A stretch of 64,000 nucleotides of DNA. It comes from an uncultured Aliivibrio sp. Lineage in GTDB: Bacteria; Pseudomonadota; Gammaproteobacteria; Enterobacterales; Vibrionaceae. The stretch covers positions 1-64,000 of the forward strand of contig NZ_CAMLHO010000003.1 in NCBI RefSeq assembly GCF_946479765.1, given 5' to 3'. Under the pieces are notes generated by a model. The model saw only the letters and a list, made by a program, of their open reading frames with translations. It had not been told where the DNA came from and ran no database searches. The number at the start of each line of letters is the position of its first letter. The first letter of the stretch is position 1. Both the position numbers and the translations under genes were made by a program. This document shows, in pieces, positions 17,045 through 25,892 of the stretch.

Positions 17045-19061
17045 GCAATTACAACACTTAATGGATCACGGTGTACTTCGCCCATTGGATCTACAATTCG
17101 CTAAGTTTTTAGGCCAACAGGAAAAGAACAGCGATAAAAACTTAATCATGTTGCTCGCAGCAATGACTAGCCATGAGTTAGGTAAAGGCCATGTGTGTAT
17201 TGATATCGAGCAAGTAGAGCAAGGTGATCTGTTTACGTTGCCTGCAAAATATCGTGATGCATTGTTAGCGTTAGTACCAGAGAAAAATCAGTGGATTAGT
17301 GAGTTATCAGCGGCATCGACGATATCTAATGGCACAGAAGCAACGCCACTAGCCTTTGATGGAACTCGTTTATATTTACAACGTTATTGGTCGTTTGAGC
17401 AGCGTGTTGCCAACCGTATAACTAAAGCGGCGCAAAGTGTGACGGTAAATCCTCAGCTATCGAATACATTGGATGAGTTGTTTGCTCGTCAGTATCATTT
17501 TTTATTCAGTGGGCTTAAAAAATTAGAGAATAATAATCAAGTATCTCGTCAGCAATTAGTGTGCGATATGCTCGATGTTGTGGGATCTAGTTCTAGTGAG
17601 TTAGATTGGCAAGCGATTGATGCGGTTTTACTCGCAGCCACTAAATCTTCAGAATTAGAGCCGCTGGATAACTTAATTCCAACTAAACACTGTGTGAATT
17701 GGCAGAAAGTTGCGGCAGCGGTAGCGTTAACTCGTCGATTCTCGGTGATCTCTGGTGGTCCAGGAACGGGTAAAACAACTACGGTTACTAAGCTTTTGGC
17801 TTCCCTAGTGACTCAAGCTCAGCAAGATAATAAAAGCATCGCAATTAAGTTAGTTGCTCCTACTGGTAAAGCGGCGGCGCGTTTGACTGAATCCATTGGT
17901 CAAGCGGTGCAATCTATTGGTTTAGCACCAGAAGTAAAAGAAGCGATCCCGACAGACGCAAGTACGCTGCATCGCCTGCTTGGTTATATTCCAAACCAAG
18001 TGGATTTTCGTCATAACAAAAGCAATCCATTACACCTTGATGTATTGGTGGTGGATGAAGCCTCGATGGTCGATTTACCTATGATGGCCCGACTACTCGA
18101 TGCGGTACCAGAACACGCGCGTGTTATTTTATTGGGCGATAAAGATCAGCTAGCCTCGGTTGAAGCGGGAGCGGTGTTAGGTGATATCTGTCAGTTTACT
18201 AAAATGGGTTACAGCCAGAATCAAGCACAACAATTATCTCAATTAACAGGCTATGCTTTGCCTGTGCAATCGCACAATAACGCGGTAGCCGATAGCTTGT
18301 GTATGCTGCAAAAGAGTTACCGTTTTGATGCGCGCTCAGGGATTGGTCAATTAGCGAAAGCCATTAATGAAGGCAGTAAATTTAAAGTAGAAGCGGTGTG
18401 GGCCAAAGGGTTCTCTGATATTCGTTTTCATGATTTAAGTAATGACAGCTATAACGCAATGATCACCATGATGGTGAATGGCTATCGCAGTTATTTAGGC
18501 CATATCCATGCGGGCGATAAACCAGAAGTGGCATTAAAAGCCTTTAGCCAGATTCAATTATTGTGTGCAATGCGCGAAGGCGACTTTGGGGTTGTAGGGC
18601 TTAATCAACGAATTGAAAAAGGATTAAGAAAATCTGATTTGATTCCTCATGGTGATGAAGTGTGGTATTCCGGTCGCCCGGTGATGGTGACTCAAAATGA
18701 TTATGGCGTAGGTCTTTATAATGGTGATATTGGTATTGCGATGCCAGATCCTGCTGATCAACGTTTACGTGTTTATTTTGATATGCCGGATGGTTCGATT
18801 CGTGGAGTATTACCAAGCCAATTACCAGAGCATGAAACCGTGTATGCGATGACGATTCATAAATCTCAAGGGTCTGAGTTTGAACATACAGTTTTAGCTT
18901 TACCTGCTGAGTTCAGCCCAATCTTAACGCGAGAGTTGATTTACACTGGTGTCACACGAGCTAAGAAAAAACTCGATCTGTTCGCAACAGAGAAAGTGGT
19001 GGCGCGAGGTGTAATGATTAAAACTCAGAGAAACAGTGGATTAGCTGCGTTGATGAGCTAA
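17037..19061 (+). CDS. recD: exodeoxyribonuclease V subunit RecD
   Basis: 674 residues, about 65 longer than E. coli RecD, a length difference that lies mainly in loops. RecD is the 5'-3' SF1B helicase of RecBCD. Walker A is GGPGTGKTTTV near residue 240, Walker B VVDEASMVDLPMM, then VILLGDKDQLASVEAGAVLG (motif III), and the C-terminal AMTIHKSQGSEF with LIYTGVTRAK (motifs V and VI). It overlaps recB by eight bases, so the two are co-translated. The order recC, recB, recD is kept, and a hairpin terminator follows. Confidence 0.96.
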   Translation: MLKQLQHLMDHGVLRPLDLQFAKFLGQQEKNSDKNLIMLLAAMTSHELGKGHVCIDIEQVEQGDLFTLPAKYRDALLALVPEKNQWISELSAASTISNGTEATPLAFDGTRLYLQRYWSFEQRVANRITKAAQSVTVNPQLSNTLDELFARQYHFLFSGLKKLENNNQVSRQQLVCDMLDVVGSSSSELDWQAIDAVLLAATKSSELEPLDNLIPTKHCVNWQKVAAAVALTRRFSVISGGPGTGKTTTVTKLLASLVTQAQQDNKSIAIKLVAPTGKAAARLTESIGQAVQSIGLAPEVKEAIPTDASTLHRLLGYIPNQVDFRHNKSNPLHLDVLVVDEASMVDLPMMARLLDAVPEHARVILLGDKDQLASVEAGAVLGDICQFTKMGYSQNQAQQLSQLTGYALPVQSHNNAVADSLCMLQKSYRFDARSGIGQLAKAINEGSKFKVEAVWAKGFSDIRFHDLSNDSYNAMITMMVNGYRSYLGHIHAGDKPEVALKAFSQIQLLCAMREGDFGVVGLNQRIEKGLRKSDLIPHGDEVWYSGRPVMVTQNDYGVGLYNGDIGIAMPDPADQRLRVYFDMPDGSIRGVLPSQLPEHETVYAMTIHKSQGSEFEHTVLALPAEFSPILTRELIYTGVTRAKKKLDLFATEKVVARGVMIKTQRNSGLAALMS

Positions 19062-19065
19062 ATAA

Positions 19066-19108
19066 ATACAGTGGTTAATAAAGAAAATATTAGCCGCTGT
19101 ATTATTTC
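19066..19108 (+). terminator. terminator after recD
   Basis: 15-bp stem ATACAGTGGTTAATA / TATTAGCCGCTGTAT with two G-T pairs and a 7-base loop, followed by TATTTCAT. It starts four bases after the recD stop. The T-run is weak but the stem is long. Confidence 0.7.
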
Positions 19109-19290
19109 ATATATGTAATAGTCATTTTCTTCTCCAGCTCTAGTAAATATGAAACAAATGCTTATAATTACGCCTCTAAAATTCGGAAGGAGTGCCGGAT
19201 CTTTTTTTCTACCAATGTCATTAATTAGATGATTAATTAGAGTTGGTATAAATATGGCTGTTCCGTTATATGTTTAAGTTACTTGTTTCA

Positions 19291-19623
19291 ATGCCGCCAG
19301 CAATGGCTCTTATTATTGCCATTATTTCTGAAGTAATAGCGACCTCTTACATACCAAAAACAGAGCAATTTACGAAATTAACGCCAAGTATTATCGTTGG
19401 TGTGGGTTATGCTATCGCGTTCTTTTTACTTTCAATAACAGTCAAAACGATGCCAGTAGGAATTGTTTATGCGATATGGAGTGGGGCTGGGATTGTTTTG
19501 GTGGCGGGTATCGGATATTTCGCTTACGGGCAAAAACTGGATTTACCAGCTGTAGCGGGAATCGTTCTTATTCTATCTGGAGTATTGGTTGTTAATTTGT
19601 TTTCTAATACTGCTGGGCACTAA
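19291..19623 (+). CDS. small multidrug resistance (EmrE/QacE-like) transporter
   Basis: 110 residues from ATG at 19291. This start gives exactly the EmrE length and puts the essential membrane Glu at position 14 (AIISEVIATS); an ATG 21 bases earlier (19270) is also open and would move it to 21. Neither has a clear ribosome site. Four hydrophobic helices are present, with the signature GIVYAIWSGAGIV in helix 3 and FGQKLD-like YGQKLDLPAVAGIVLI before helix 4. Members are dimeric proton-coupled exporters of cationic drugs or guanidinium. It stands alone between recD and argA, convergent with argA and sharing a terminator with it. Confidence 0.88.
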   Translation: MPPAMALIIAIISEVIATSYIPKTEQFTKLTPSIIVGVGYAIAFFLLSITVKTMPVGIVYAIWSGAGIVLVAGIGYFAYGQKLDLPAVAGIVLILSGVLVVNLFSNTAGH

Positions 19624-19643
19624 AGATAACTAAGAAGATTGTT

Positions 19644-19682
19644 AAAAAAGCCGCAAGGGATAATTCCGTTGCGGCTTTTTTC
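19644..19682. terminator. bidirectional terminator between SMR gene and argA
   Basis: A6 followed by GCCGCAAGGGA, a short loop, TTCCGTTGCGGC and T6. A-run and T-run on either side let it work in both directions between the converging genes. Confidence 0.92.
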
Positions 19683-19684
19683 GT

Positions 19685-21025
19685 TTACAGTTCTTTTAAT
19701 ACTAAGATCTTTGATTTACGTTGGTAGTTATACAATTTTTGTTTTGTCATTGGTAATTGCGAGACATCAACTTCAATGAAACCTTGCTCTCTAAACCAAT
19801 GCAGACTGCGAGTGGTAAGAACAAACAGTTGTGATAATTTAAATTGTTTGGCTTTAACTCGTAAACGGTTAAGTAAGGTCACACCACGGTCACCATCTCG
19901 ATAATCTGGATGAACCGCTACACAGCCCATTTCTGCCATTTTGTCTTCATGGAAGGGATAAAGAGCGGCACAGGCAATTACTAATCCGTCTTTTTCAATG
20001 ATGGTAAATTGCGCTATTTCTTGCTCTAATTGTTCGCGAGAACGACGCACTAAAATCCCTTCTTCTTCGAGTGGGCGAATTAAATCCATAATACCGCCGA
20101 TATCATCGATCTCAGCATCCCGAACTTGCTCTGAGCTCGCCATAACCACTTGAGTTCCAATACCATCAAAAGAAAATAATTCTTGAATTAATGCGCCATC
20201 TTCTTTGTAACTGATTAAATGGCTACGAGGAACGCCAGCCTTACATGCAGTGATTGAGCCTTTTAAGAATCGAATCGTCCCTGTTGAATTACCATCATCG
20301 GGATCAATTTTTTCTTCTAATCGTTCAAGAATGACTTCTGCTTCACTAGGGAATAGCTCGGCTAAAATTTGCCCATGCTCATTTAGAACCCCTTGCTCTG
20401 AACAAAACCCAATTAATTTGTCTGCATTTAAACGAATCGCTAATTGAGTAGCAACGTCTTCAGAGAGTAAATTAAAACACTCACCTGTGACTGAGCTTGC
20501 AACAGGGCCAAGCAGAACAATGGATTGCTGGTCAAGCATGCGATTAATGCCATTAGTGTCAATACGACGAACTCGCCCGCTATGGCAATAATCAATGCCA
20601 TCATCAACGCCAAGAGGCTGAGCAATAATAAAGTTACCGCTGATGACATTAATTTGTGCGCCAGCCATTGGGGTGTTGTTTAAACTCATAGAGAGGCGGG
20701 CGGTAATATCGAGTTGTAGTTGTCCTGCAATTTGTTTAACTAATTCAAGGGTTTGCTCATCTGTAACTCTTATTCCTTTATGAAAAGGAGCTTCATGTGA
20801 GGTTGATTTTAGTTGAGCTCTCATTTGAGGTCGAGTGCCATAGACAATAACGATACGTAACCCTAACGCATTTAAAAGAGCAATGTCGTTTACAATATTG
20901 GCAAAGTTAGGATCAGCAATAGCTTCACCGCCCAACATAATAACCACTGTCTTATCACGGTGAGCATTGACATAAGGTGCGGATTGACGGAAACCTTTAA
21001 CTAAAGCAGTACTACGAAACTTCAC
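19685..21025 (-). CDS. argA: N-acetylglutamate synthase (amino-acid kinase + GNAT)
   Basis: 446 residues, the standard ArgA length. It makes N-acetylglutamate from glutamate and acetyl-CoA, the first step of arginine synthesis, and is feedback-inhibited by arginine. Residues about 20-290 form the amino-acid-kinase fold ([11 protein letters not shown] near the start, [24 protein letters not shown]), which binds arginine; the last 150 are the GNAT acetyltransferase domain ([36 protein letters not shown]). It is close to recBCD as in other Vibrionaceae and Enterobacteriaceae. Inverted repeats in the upstream region could be ArgR sites. Confidence 0.96.
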   Translation of the reverse strand: MKFRSTALVKGFRQSAPYVNAHRDKTVVIMLGGEAIADPNFANIVNDIALLNALGLRIVIVYGTRPQMRAQLKSTSHEAPFHKGIRVTDEQTLELVKQIAGQLQLDITARLSMSLNNTPMAGAQINVISGNFIIAQPLGVDDGIDYCHSGRVRRIDTNGINRMLDQQSIVLLGPVASSVTGECFNLLSEDVATQLAIRLNADKLIGFCSEQGVLNEHGQILAELFPSEAEVILERLEEKIDPDDGNSTGTIRFLKGSITACKAGVPRSHLISYKEDGALIQELFSFDGIGTQVVMASSEQVRDAEIDDIGGIMDLIRPLEEEGILVRRSREQLEQEIAQFTIIEKDGLVIACAALYPFHEDKMAEMGCVAVHPDYRDGDRGVTLLNRLRVKAKQFKLSQLFVLTTRSLHWFREQGFIEVDVSQLPMTKQKLYNYQRKSKILVLKEL

Positions 21026-21040
21026 AATATATCATCCATG

Positions 21041-21082
21041 ATTAATTTTTTATTCACTTATAGTGACTAATTATTTGTCACT
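21041..21082. promoter_or_regulatory. argA upstream operator candidates (possible ArgR)
   Basis: Two elements lie upstream of argA. TTAATTTTTTATTCACT at 21042-21058 partly matches an ARG box (TNTGAAT-N4-ATTCANA). AGTGAC-N9-GTCACT at 21062-21082 is a perfect inverted repeat. Paired boxes are typical of ArgR hexamer binding, and argA is an ArgR target in E. coli, but the match here is imperfect. Confidence 0.4.
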
Positions 21083-21178
21083 CTACAAGCATTTAGTACA
21101 AGGATGCATAAGTTTTGCTTAATTTTTTTATTATTTGCAGATATGCTTATGTATCCGTTGTTTTTAGCAGGCTACATA

Positions 21179-21562
21179 ATGAGTCAAGCTCAAGAAAAAG
21201 AGTTGAGAAAAAGAAAAATCCGATTAATGCTTTTAATTGGTTGTGTTGCTGTCGGTTTGATTGCATCTGTGGTTGCAGGTATGTATAAATCAGGTGCTTT
21301 TGCCCAAATGCCAGCGTCACAATTATACGGACGCTGGGTTGAGCAAGGTGTTCCTAGTTATGCTCAGGACAGTTTTACGATTAGTGCTGGCGGTATATAT
21401 ACGCATGGCCGTTTGATTAATACTCAATTTGAATTTAATGGAAGTCAGCTGACCTATACACATGGTGAGACAACCTATGTATACCAAGTTGAGGATGACA
21501 AAGGAGCTCAATTGCTTCGTATTAAACCAACGCATTACAAATCGAGTTTCCACAAGTTATAA
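21179..21562 (+). CDS. DUF2850 family membrane-anchored protein
   Basis: 127 residues from ATG at 21179 (MSQAQEKELRKRK); an open frame upstream adds hydrophobic residues but no typical start. A basic N-terminus is followed by one membrane helix at about residues 16-36 and a periplasmic part of about 90 residues containing LYGRWVEQGVPSYA and a beta-rich region. It looks like the Vibrionaceae DUF2850 family, found next to argA in other vibrios. Function is unknown. A hairpin follows the stop. Confidence 0.75.
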   Translation: MSQAQEKELRKRKIRLMLLIGCVAVGLIASVVAGMYKSGAFAQMPASQLYGRWVEQGVPSYAQDSFTISAGGIYTHGRLINTQFEFNGSQLTYTHGETTYVYQVEDDKGAQLLRIKPTHYKSSFHKL

Positions 21563-21571
21563 ATCAAATGA

Positions 21572-21612
21572 GTTCAAGATGACTTACTTAGTTGTCTTGA
21601 ACCTTTCTCTTT
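21572..21612 (+). terminator. terminator after DUF2850 gene
   Basis: Stem GTTCAAGA (21572-21579) / TCTTGAAC (21595-21602) with partly paired inner bases, followed by the pyrimidine-rich CTTTCTCTTT. Placed ten bases after the stop. Confidence 0.65.
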
Positions 21613-21746
21613 GATTACTTTCACCCTTGATTATGTCAAGTTTTGTCAAAATACGCCCTTTCTTACATTTATTGCACTATAAGCAATTGCTCTCTCTTTA
21701 TTTGTTTGTCATTCTTCTTGCTCTATTTTTCATTCAAGGCGTTATT

Positions 21747-22847
21747 GTGTTTCGTAAATTTTCTCTTGTATCTATTCTTCTTGCTTTAGCGGGTTGTGCC
21801 GATCAGCCAACGGATCGTGCTCAGCAATATCTTGATGGTGGGTTTAGTAGTAACTTAAATAAAGTGAGTGAAATTGATTCAGATAGACCGTCTGATTTTA
21901 GTGCCTTTAAAAAACAAAGTGCAGAAGTAGTTAATCGTTCAGAGTCGATGTCACTTCGCTATGAAGAATTGTACGTACAATTGCAGAAGTGGATTGATGA
22001 AAGTTCAAACCCAGCAGAGCTTTCGGCTTATGGTATTCAATTTGCTCAAATGGGCGGTGGTGATAAGCAAGGCAATGTCATGTTCACTGGCTATTTCTCA
22101 CCTGTGATTGAAATGCGTCATACGCCAAACGAAACATTTAAGTATCCTATTTACGATAAACCTGATTGTGGTTCTGATTGCCCAACACGCGCTGAAATAA
22201 ACGCGGGAGTGTTATCTGGTTTAGGTTTAGAGCTTGGTTATTCAGATAATATGATTGACCCATTTATAATGGAAGTGCAAGGCAGTGGCTTCATTCACTT
22301 TGGTGAAGATGATGAGTTGAAGTATTTTGCCTATGGTGGGAAAAATAATCACCCGTATGTCAGTATCGGTAAAGTGTTGATTGAGCGTGAGGAAGTTGAG
22401 CGCAAAGACATGTCGCTTAAAGCAATTAAAGAATGGGTTGCTAAGAATGACGAAGCGACCGTTCGCGAGTTATTAGAAACTAACCCATCTTATGTATTCT
22501 TTTCACCAAGGAATGCGAATCATGTATTAGGTACAGCGGGAATTCCTTTACTTGCGGGTGCAGCTGTTGCGGCTGATCGTACTTTATTGCCGATGGGAAC
22601 CCCAATACTAGCAGAGGTACCTCAACTTGATAAAGAGGGTAAATGGACAGGTAAGCATATACTTAAAGTACTATTGTCATTAGATACTGGCGGCGCAGTA
22701 AAAGAAAACCATTTAGATCAATACTACGGTATGGGCTCTGAGGCGGGTATTGCAGCTGGCCACTTTAAGCATTTTGGTCGAGTATGGAAACTAGGTTTAA
22801 AAGATTCTGAAACTGAAAACCCATGGGAAATGCCAAAAAAGAAATAA
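21747..22847 (+). CDS. mltA: membrane-bound lytic murein transglycosylase A
   Basis: 366 residues from GTG at 21747, preceded by AAGG at 21736-21739; E. coli MltA has 365. An ATG far upstream would add 40 hydrophobic residues ahead of the signal peptide and is unlikely. The signal peptide ends in the lipobox LALAGC, so the enzyme is an outer-membrane lipoprotein. It cleaves the glycan strand to 1,6-anhydromuramic acid. The MltA signature GYFSPVIEMR lies in the first third, IMEVQGSGF in the middle, and the catalytic Asp is in LLSLDTGGAVK near residue 325. Same place as in other vibrios, between argA and tcdA. Confidence 0.95.
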   Translation: MFRKFSLVSILLALAGCADQPTDRAQQYLDGGFSSNLNKVSEIDSDRPSDFSAFKKQSAEVVNRSESMSLRYEELYVQLQKWIDESSNPAELSAYGIQFAQMGGGDKQGNVMFTGYFSPVIEMRHTPNETFKYPIYDKPDCGSDCPTRAEINAGVLSGLGLELGYSDNMIDPFIMEVQGSGFIHFGEDDELKYFAYGGKNNHPYVSIGKVLIEREEVERKDMSLKAIKEWVAKNDEATVRELLETNPSYVFFSPRNANHVLGTAGIPLLAGAAVAADRTLLPMGTPILAEVPQLDKEGKWTGKHILKVLLSLDTGGAVKENHLDQYYGMGSEAGIAAGHFKHFGRVWKLGLKDSETENPWEMPKKK

Positions 22848-22884
22848 TATTGATAAGTTCTGAGTTTCTTAAAGCTTGATCTTC

Positions 22885-22919
22885 TAAAAAAGAGTGCGTA
22901 TAAATCGTGCTCTTTTTTT
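22885..22919 (+). terminator. terminator after mltA
   Basis: AAAAAAGAGTGCG, loop, CGTGCTCTTTTTTT with two G-T pairs in the stem and a seven-T run. Confidence 0.8.
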
Positions 22920-22940
22920 GTTTTTGAGTAAGGTAACCCC

Positions 22941-23750
22941 ATGCGCGAATTAACCACTCCTGCTTCTGAAAGTTATGACCAACGTTTTGGTGGCACTCGC
23001 CGTTTGTATGGTAATAGTGAAGTAGAAATTATGCGTGCTGCACATGTGTGTGTGGTCGGTATTGGTGGTGTTGGTTCGTGGGCAGTTGAAGCCTTGGTTC
23101 GTACTGGTTTAGGTGAAATCACCTTGATTGATATGGATGATGTGTGTGTGACGAATATCAACCGTCAGATCCATGCGATGACGGGTACTATCGGTCAAAG
23201 TAAAATTGAAGTAATGGCTGAACGCATTAAATTAATTAATCCTGAATGTAAGATTAATTTGATCGATGACTTTATTACCCCTGAGAATCAAGCAGAATAT
23301 ATTTCTAAAGAATTTGATTACGTACTTGATGCTATTGATAGCATGAAGCCAAAAGCAGCGTTACTGGCTTATTGTAAGAGTAATAAAATTAAAGTTATCA
23401 CGACAGGTGGTGCTGGTGGTCAAACAGACCCTACTCAAATTGCGATTACGGATTTATCCAAAACAATTCAAGATCCTTTAGCAAAGAAATTGCGTGATAC
23501 GTTGCGCCATCATCATAACTTTACTAAGAATACAAAACGTAAATTTGGTATTGATTGTGTGTACTCGACGGAGCATTTGAAATACCCACAAGCGGATGGC
23601 TCTGTGTGTGCGACTAAAGCAACAGCAGAAGGACCTAAACGTATGGATTGTGCGACAGGTTTTGGTGCTGCGACGGTGGTGACTGCGACCTTTGGGTTTG
23701 TTGCGGTGTCTAGAATTGTAGAGAAGTTGATTGAGAAACATAGTAAGTAG
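22941..23750 (+). CDS. tcdA: tRNA threonylcarbamoyladenosine dehydratase (CsdL)
   Basis: 269 residues, E1-like ThiF/MoeB/HesA family. It turns t6A37 into the cyclic ct6A form in ANN-decoding tRNAs, using ATP. The nucleotide-binding site is VVGIGGVGSWAVEALVRTG at about residues 36-54, followed by LIDMDDVCVTNINRQ; the C-terminal SVCATKATAEGPKRMDCATGFGA holds conserved cysteines. In E. coli TcdA works with CsdA-CsdE, and here csdE and csdA lie just downstream on the opposite strand. The start ATG at 22941 has AAGG-type sequence ten bases before it. Confidence 0.95.
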   Translation: MRELTTPASESYDQRFGGTRRLYGNSEVEIMRAAHVCVVGIGGVGSWAVEALVRTGLGEITLIDMDDVCVTNINRQIHAMTGTIGQSKIEVMAERIKLINPECKINLIDDFITPENQAEYISKEFDYVLDAIDSMKPKAALLAYCKSNKIKVITTGGAGGQTDPTQIAITDLSKTIQDPLAKKLRDTLRHHHNFTKNTKRKFGIDCVYSTEHLKYPQADGSVCATKATAEGPKRMDCATGFGAATVVTATFGFVAVSRIVEKLIEKHSK

Positions 23751-23755
23751 GGACT

Positions 23756-23846
23756 AGGTTTCAGGACGGTCGCAAGCTCCCTAAAGGTTTCAGGTATAGG
23801 CGCTATTATTCCAACGCTCTCCCTGAACCCTTCAAGCGAAGCGGCC
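23756..23846. repeat. inverted pair of short dispersed repeats between tcdA and csdE
   Basis: CGGTCGCAAGCTCCCT at 23767-23782, followed by AAAGGTTTCAGG, is repeated almost exactly after ndk (51055-51070). A related copy in the opposite orientation occupies 23821-23846. The two could pair as an imperfect hairpin between the convergent tcdA and csdE genes. It looks like a small extragenic palindromic repeat family. Confidence 0.6.
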
Positions 23847-24281
23847 TTAAACCTGCTCTATTAGTTTATTAATCGTTTCAATGATCGCTTTAAGCCCATT
23901 ACCACGTGATGGGCTTAAATGTTCAATTAACCCTAATTTAGCAAAGTATCCATCTATATCAAATGCGTTAATTTCTTCTGCGGTTTTATTATTTAGCGCA
24001 GCCATTACTAATGCAATTAAGCCTCGAACAATTCTTGCGTCTGAATCAGCACAGAAAAAATAAACCCCATCGACCACTTCATGTTGTAACCACACTTTGC
24101 TTTCACAGCCAGAAATAGTCACATTATCTTGTTGCAGATCTTCTGGTATTTTAGGCAGTTTTTTACCTAACTGAATCACGTTACGATAGCGGTCTTCCCA
24201 ACCTTTAGCTTCACTCATTAAATCGGTTACTGTAGTGTCAGTGATGTCAAAACCAAAAGGTGATGATGGGAAAGTGGACAT
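23847..24281 (-). CDS. csdE: cysteine desulfuration protein CsdE
   Basis: 144 residues, SufE family. It accepts persulfide sulfur from CsdA and passes it on, in E. coli with involvement of TcdA. The acceptor Cys is Cys59 in TISGCESKVW, and the IVRGLIALV helix is characteristic. It follows csdA after 23 bases on the same strand, so csdA-csdE is probably one operon. CsdE rather than SufE is chosen because of the neighbours csdA and tcdA; no suf operon is visible here. Confidence 0.92.
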   Translation of the reverse strand: MSTFPSSPFGFDITDTTVTDLMSEAKGWEDRYRNVIQLGKKLPKIPEDLQQDNVTISGCESKVWLQHEVVDGVYFFCADSDARIVRGLIALVMAALNNKTAEEINAFDIDGYFAKLGLIEHLSPSRGNGLKAIIETINKLIEQV

Positions 24282-24304
24282 AAATTAATACCTTAAATTT
24301 GAGC

Positions 24305-25522
24305 TTATAGCATATCAGCGGCTTTATTTAGCGCATCGATAAAACGTTGAACATCTTGCTTGGTATTATACAAGGCAAATGAAACGCGTACAGTACCTGT
24401 TAGCCCTAATGCGTCTAACATAGGGTGCGCACAATGATTACCAGAGCGTACAGCAATACCCTGTTGATCTAATAAAGTAGCAATATCTTGGTGGTGGACG
24501 CCATCTATAACAAAAGAAAATAGGCTCGCATTATCTTGCAGTCCTACAAAACGTAAATCCTCAATATCCTTGATGCCATTAATAGCCATTTGACGAAGTT
24601 CGTTAATATGAGCATTTAGATCATTATGGGAAAATTGTTTAATCCAATTAATTGCAGTAGCAAAAGCGATCGCGCCAGCAACGTTTGGTGTACCTGCTTC
24701 AAATTTTCCAGGAAGTTCTGCAAAGGTGGTTTTTTCAAACGAAACCTTTTCAACCATTTTACCGCCACCATGCCACACGGGCATGGATTCTAATAAATGT
24801 TGTTTGCCATAGAGCGCGCCAATGCCTGCTGGAGAAAATAACTTATGGCCAGAGCAAACATAAAAATCTGCATTCATTGTTTGAACATCAATATCATGAT
24901 GAACAATGCCTTGGGCTCCATCTATAACTACAATAGCACCAACCTGATGCGCCGCTGTAATAATGTCATCTATTGGGTTTAATGTGCCTGTTACGTTGGT
25001 TACTTGAGCGACAGCGACGATTTTTGTGTTCTGGGTTACCAATGACTCAAATGCTTGCATATCTAGAGTGCAATCTGTTTTCATTGGTATTTTAACTATG
25101 GTTGATCCTGTTTGTTCTGCCACAATTTGCCAAGGCACAATATTAGCGTGGTGCTCTAATTCACTAATTAGGATCTCATCACCTGGCTGTAATGTGCTAC
25201 GAGCATAAGTTTGAGCAATGAGATTGATGGCCTCAGTCGCACCACGGGTCCAAATTATTTCTTTAGCGCTTTTCGCATTAATAAAGTGTTGAACGGTTTC
25301 ACGGGCTTGCTCAAATTGCAGTGTTGCTGAGGCGGTTAAGCTGTGACTGCCACGATGAACATTCGCATTACTTTTTTGATAGTAATCTTGAATTGAATTT
25401 AATACGGCGAATGGTTTTTGAGTCGTTGCAGCGCTATCAAAATAAGCAATGGGTTGTTCATTTACTTTTTGTAGTAAAGCTGGGAATTGAGAACGGACAA
25501 GGTCAACATTAAAGGCAGTCAT
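24305..25522 (-). CDS. csdA: cysteine desulfurase CsdA
   Basis: 405 residues from ATG at 25522 (MTAFNVDLVRSQFPAL). It is a PLP enzyme (group II, SufS/CsdA type) that removes sulfur from cysteine. YFDSAATTQKP near residue 40 and the PLP lysine in CSGHKLFSPAGIGALYG are clear, and the catalytic Cys364 lies in RSGNHCAHP. It heads the csdA-csdE unit. The GcvB small RNA is encoded just upstream on the same strand and ends in its own terminator 75 bases before the start. Confidence 0.94.
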   Translation of the reverse strand: MTAFNVDLVRSQFPALLQKVNEQPIAYFDSAATTQKPFAVLNSIQDYYQKSNANVHRGSHSLTASATLQFEQARETVQHFINAKSAKEIIWTRGATEAINLIAQTYARSTLQPGDEILISELEHHANIVPWQIVAEQTGSTIVKIPMKTDCTLDMQAFESLVTQNTKIVAVAQVTNVTGTLNPIDDIITAAHQVGAIVVIDGAQGIVHHDIDVQTMNADFYVCSGHKLFSPAGIGALYGKQHLLESMPVWHGGGKMVEKVSFEKTTFAELPGKFEAGTPNVAGAIAFATAINWIKQFSHNDLNAHINELRQMAINGIKDIEDLRFVGLQDNASLFSFVIDGVHHQDIATLLDQQGIAVRSGNHCAHPMLDALGLTGTVRVSFALYNTKQDVQRFIDALNKAADML

Positions 25523-25596
25523 AATGATTTTCTTAAATAGGGTAAGCAAGCAATGCAATGATGCGGATTTCTGGTTCGTAAGTCAAAATTACAGGT

Positions 25597-25769
25597 AAAA
25601 AAAAGCACCGTATTAAACGGTGCTACTAATTTTTCTAACCAAAAGGTCAAAAATATACGAAATAATTGGGTATGGATTATAAATAATTTGTAACCAATAC
25701 TCGGGGCTCTAACAGTCGAGCCAATATGCAAACACAACATGCAGTTTAGAGGCATGAAAAAATACTCAG
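25597..25769 (-). ncRNA. gcvB: GcvB small RNA
   Basis: Read on the minus strand, divergent from gcvA exactly as in E. coli. It contains the GcvB seed region ATGTTGTGTTTGCATATTGG (the GU-rich R1 segment that pairs with amino-acid transporter mRNAs) and ends in a terminator stem AGCACCGT / ACGGTGCT with eight T, nearly the same as E. coli GcvB. A TATATT box at 25775-25780 (minus strand) places the start near 25769, giving about 173 nt. Hfq-dependent repression of peptide and amino-acid uptake is family knowledge. The 5' end is an estimate. Confidence 0.9.
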
Positions 25770-25892
25770 GGAGGAATATATGTCTTTGCTCTAAACTACG
25801 GGGCCAATATTAGGTTTTATCTGGTAGTTCGGCAATGGACAATTTATAATGCTTGGTATTAAAAAAACTAATGGTTCATTATGTGAGTTCTT

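Noticed and set aside
25598-25625. Hairpin with T-run read as a terminator of csdA
   Set aside because: It lies upstream, not downstream, of csdA on its own strand; it is the 3' end of GcvB.
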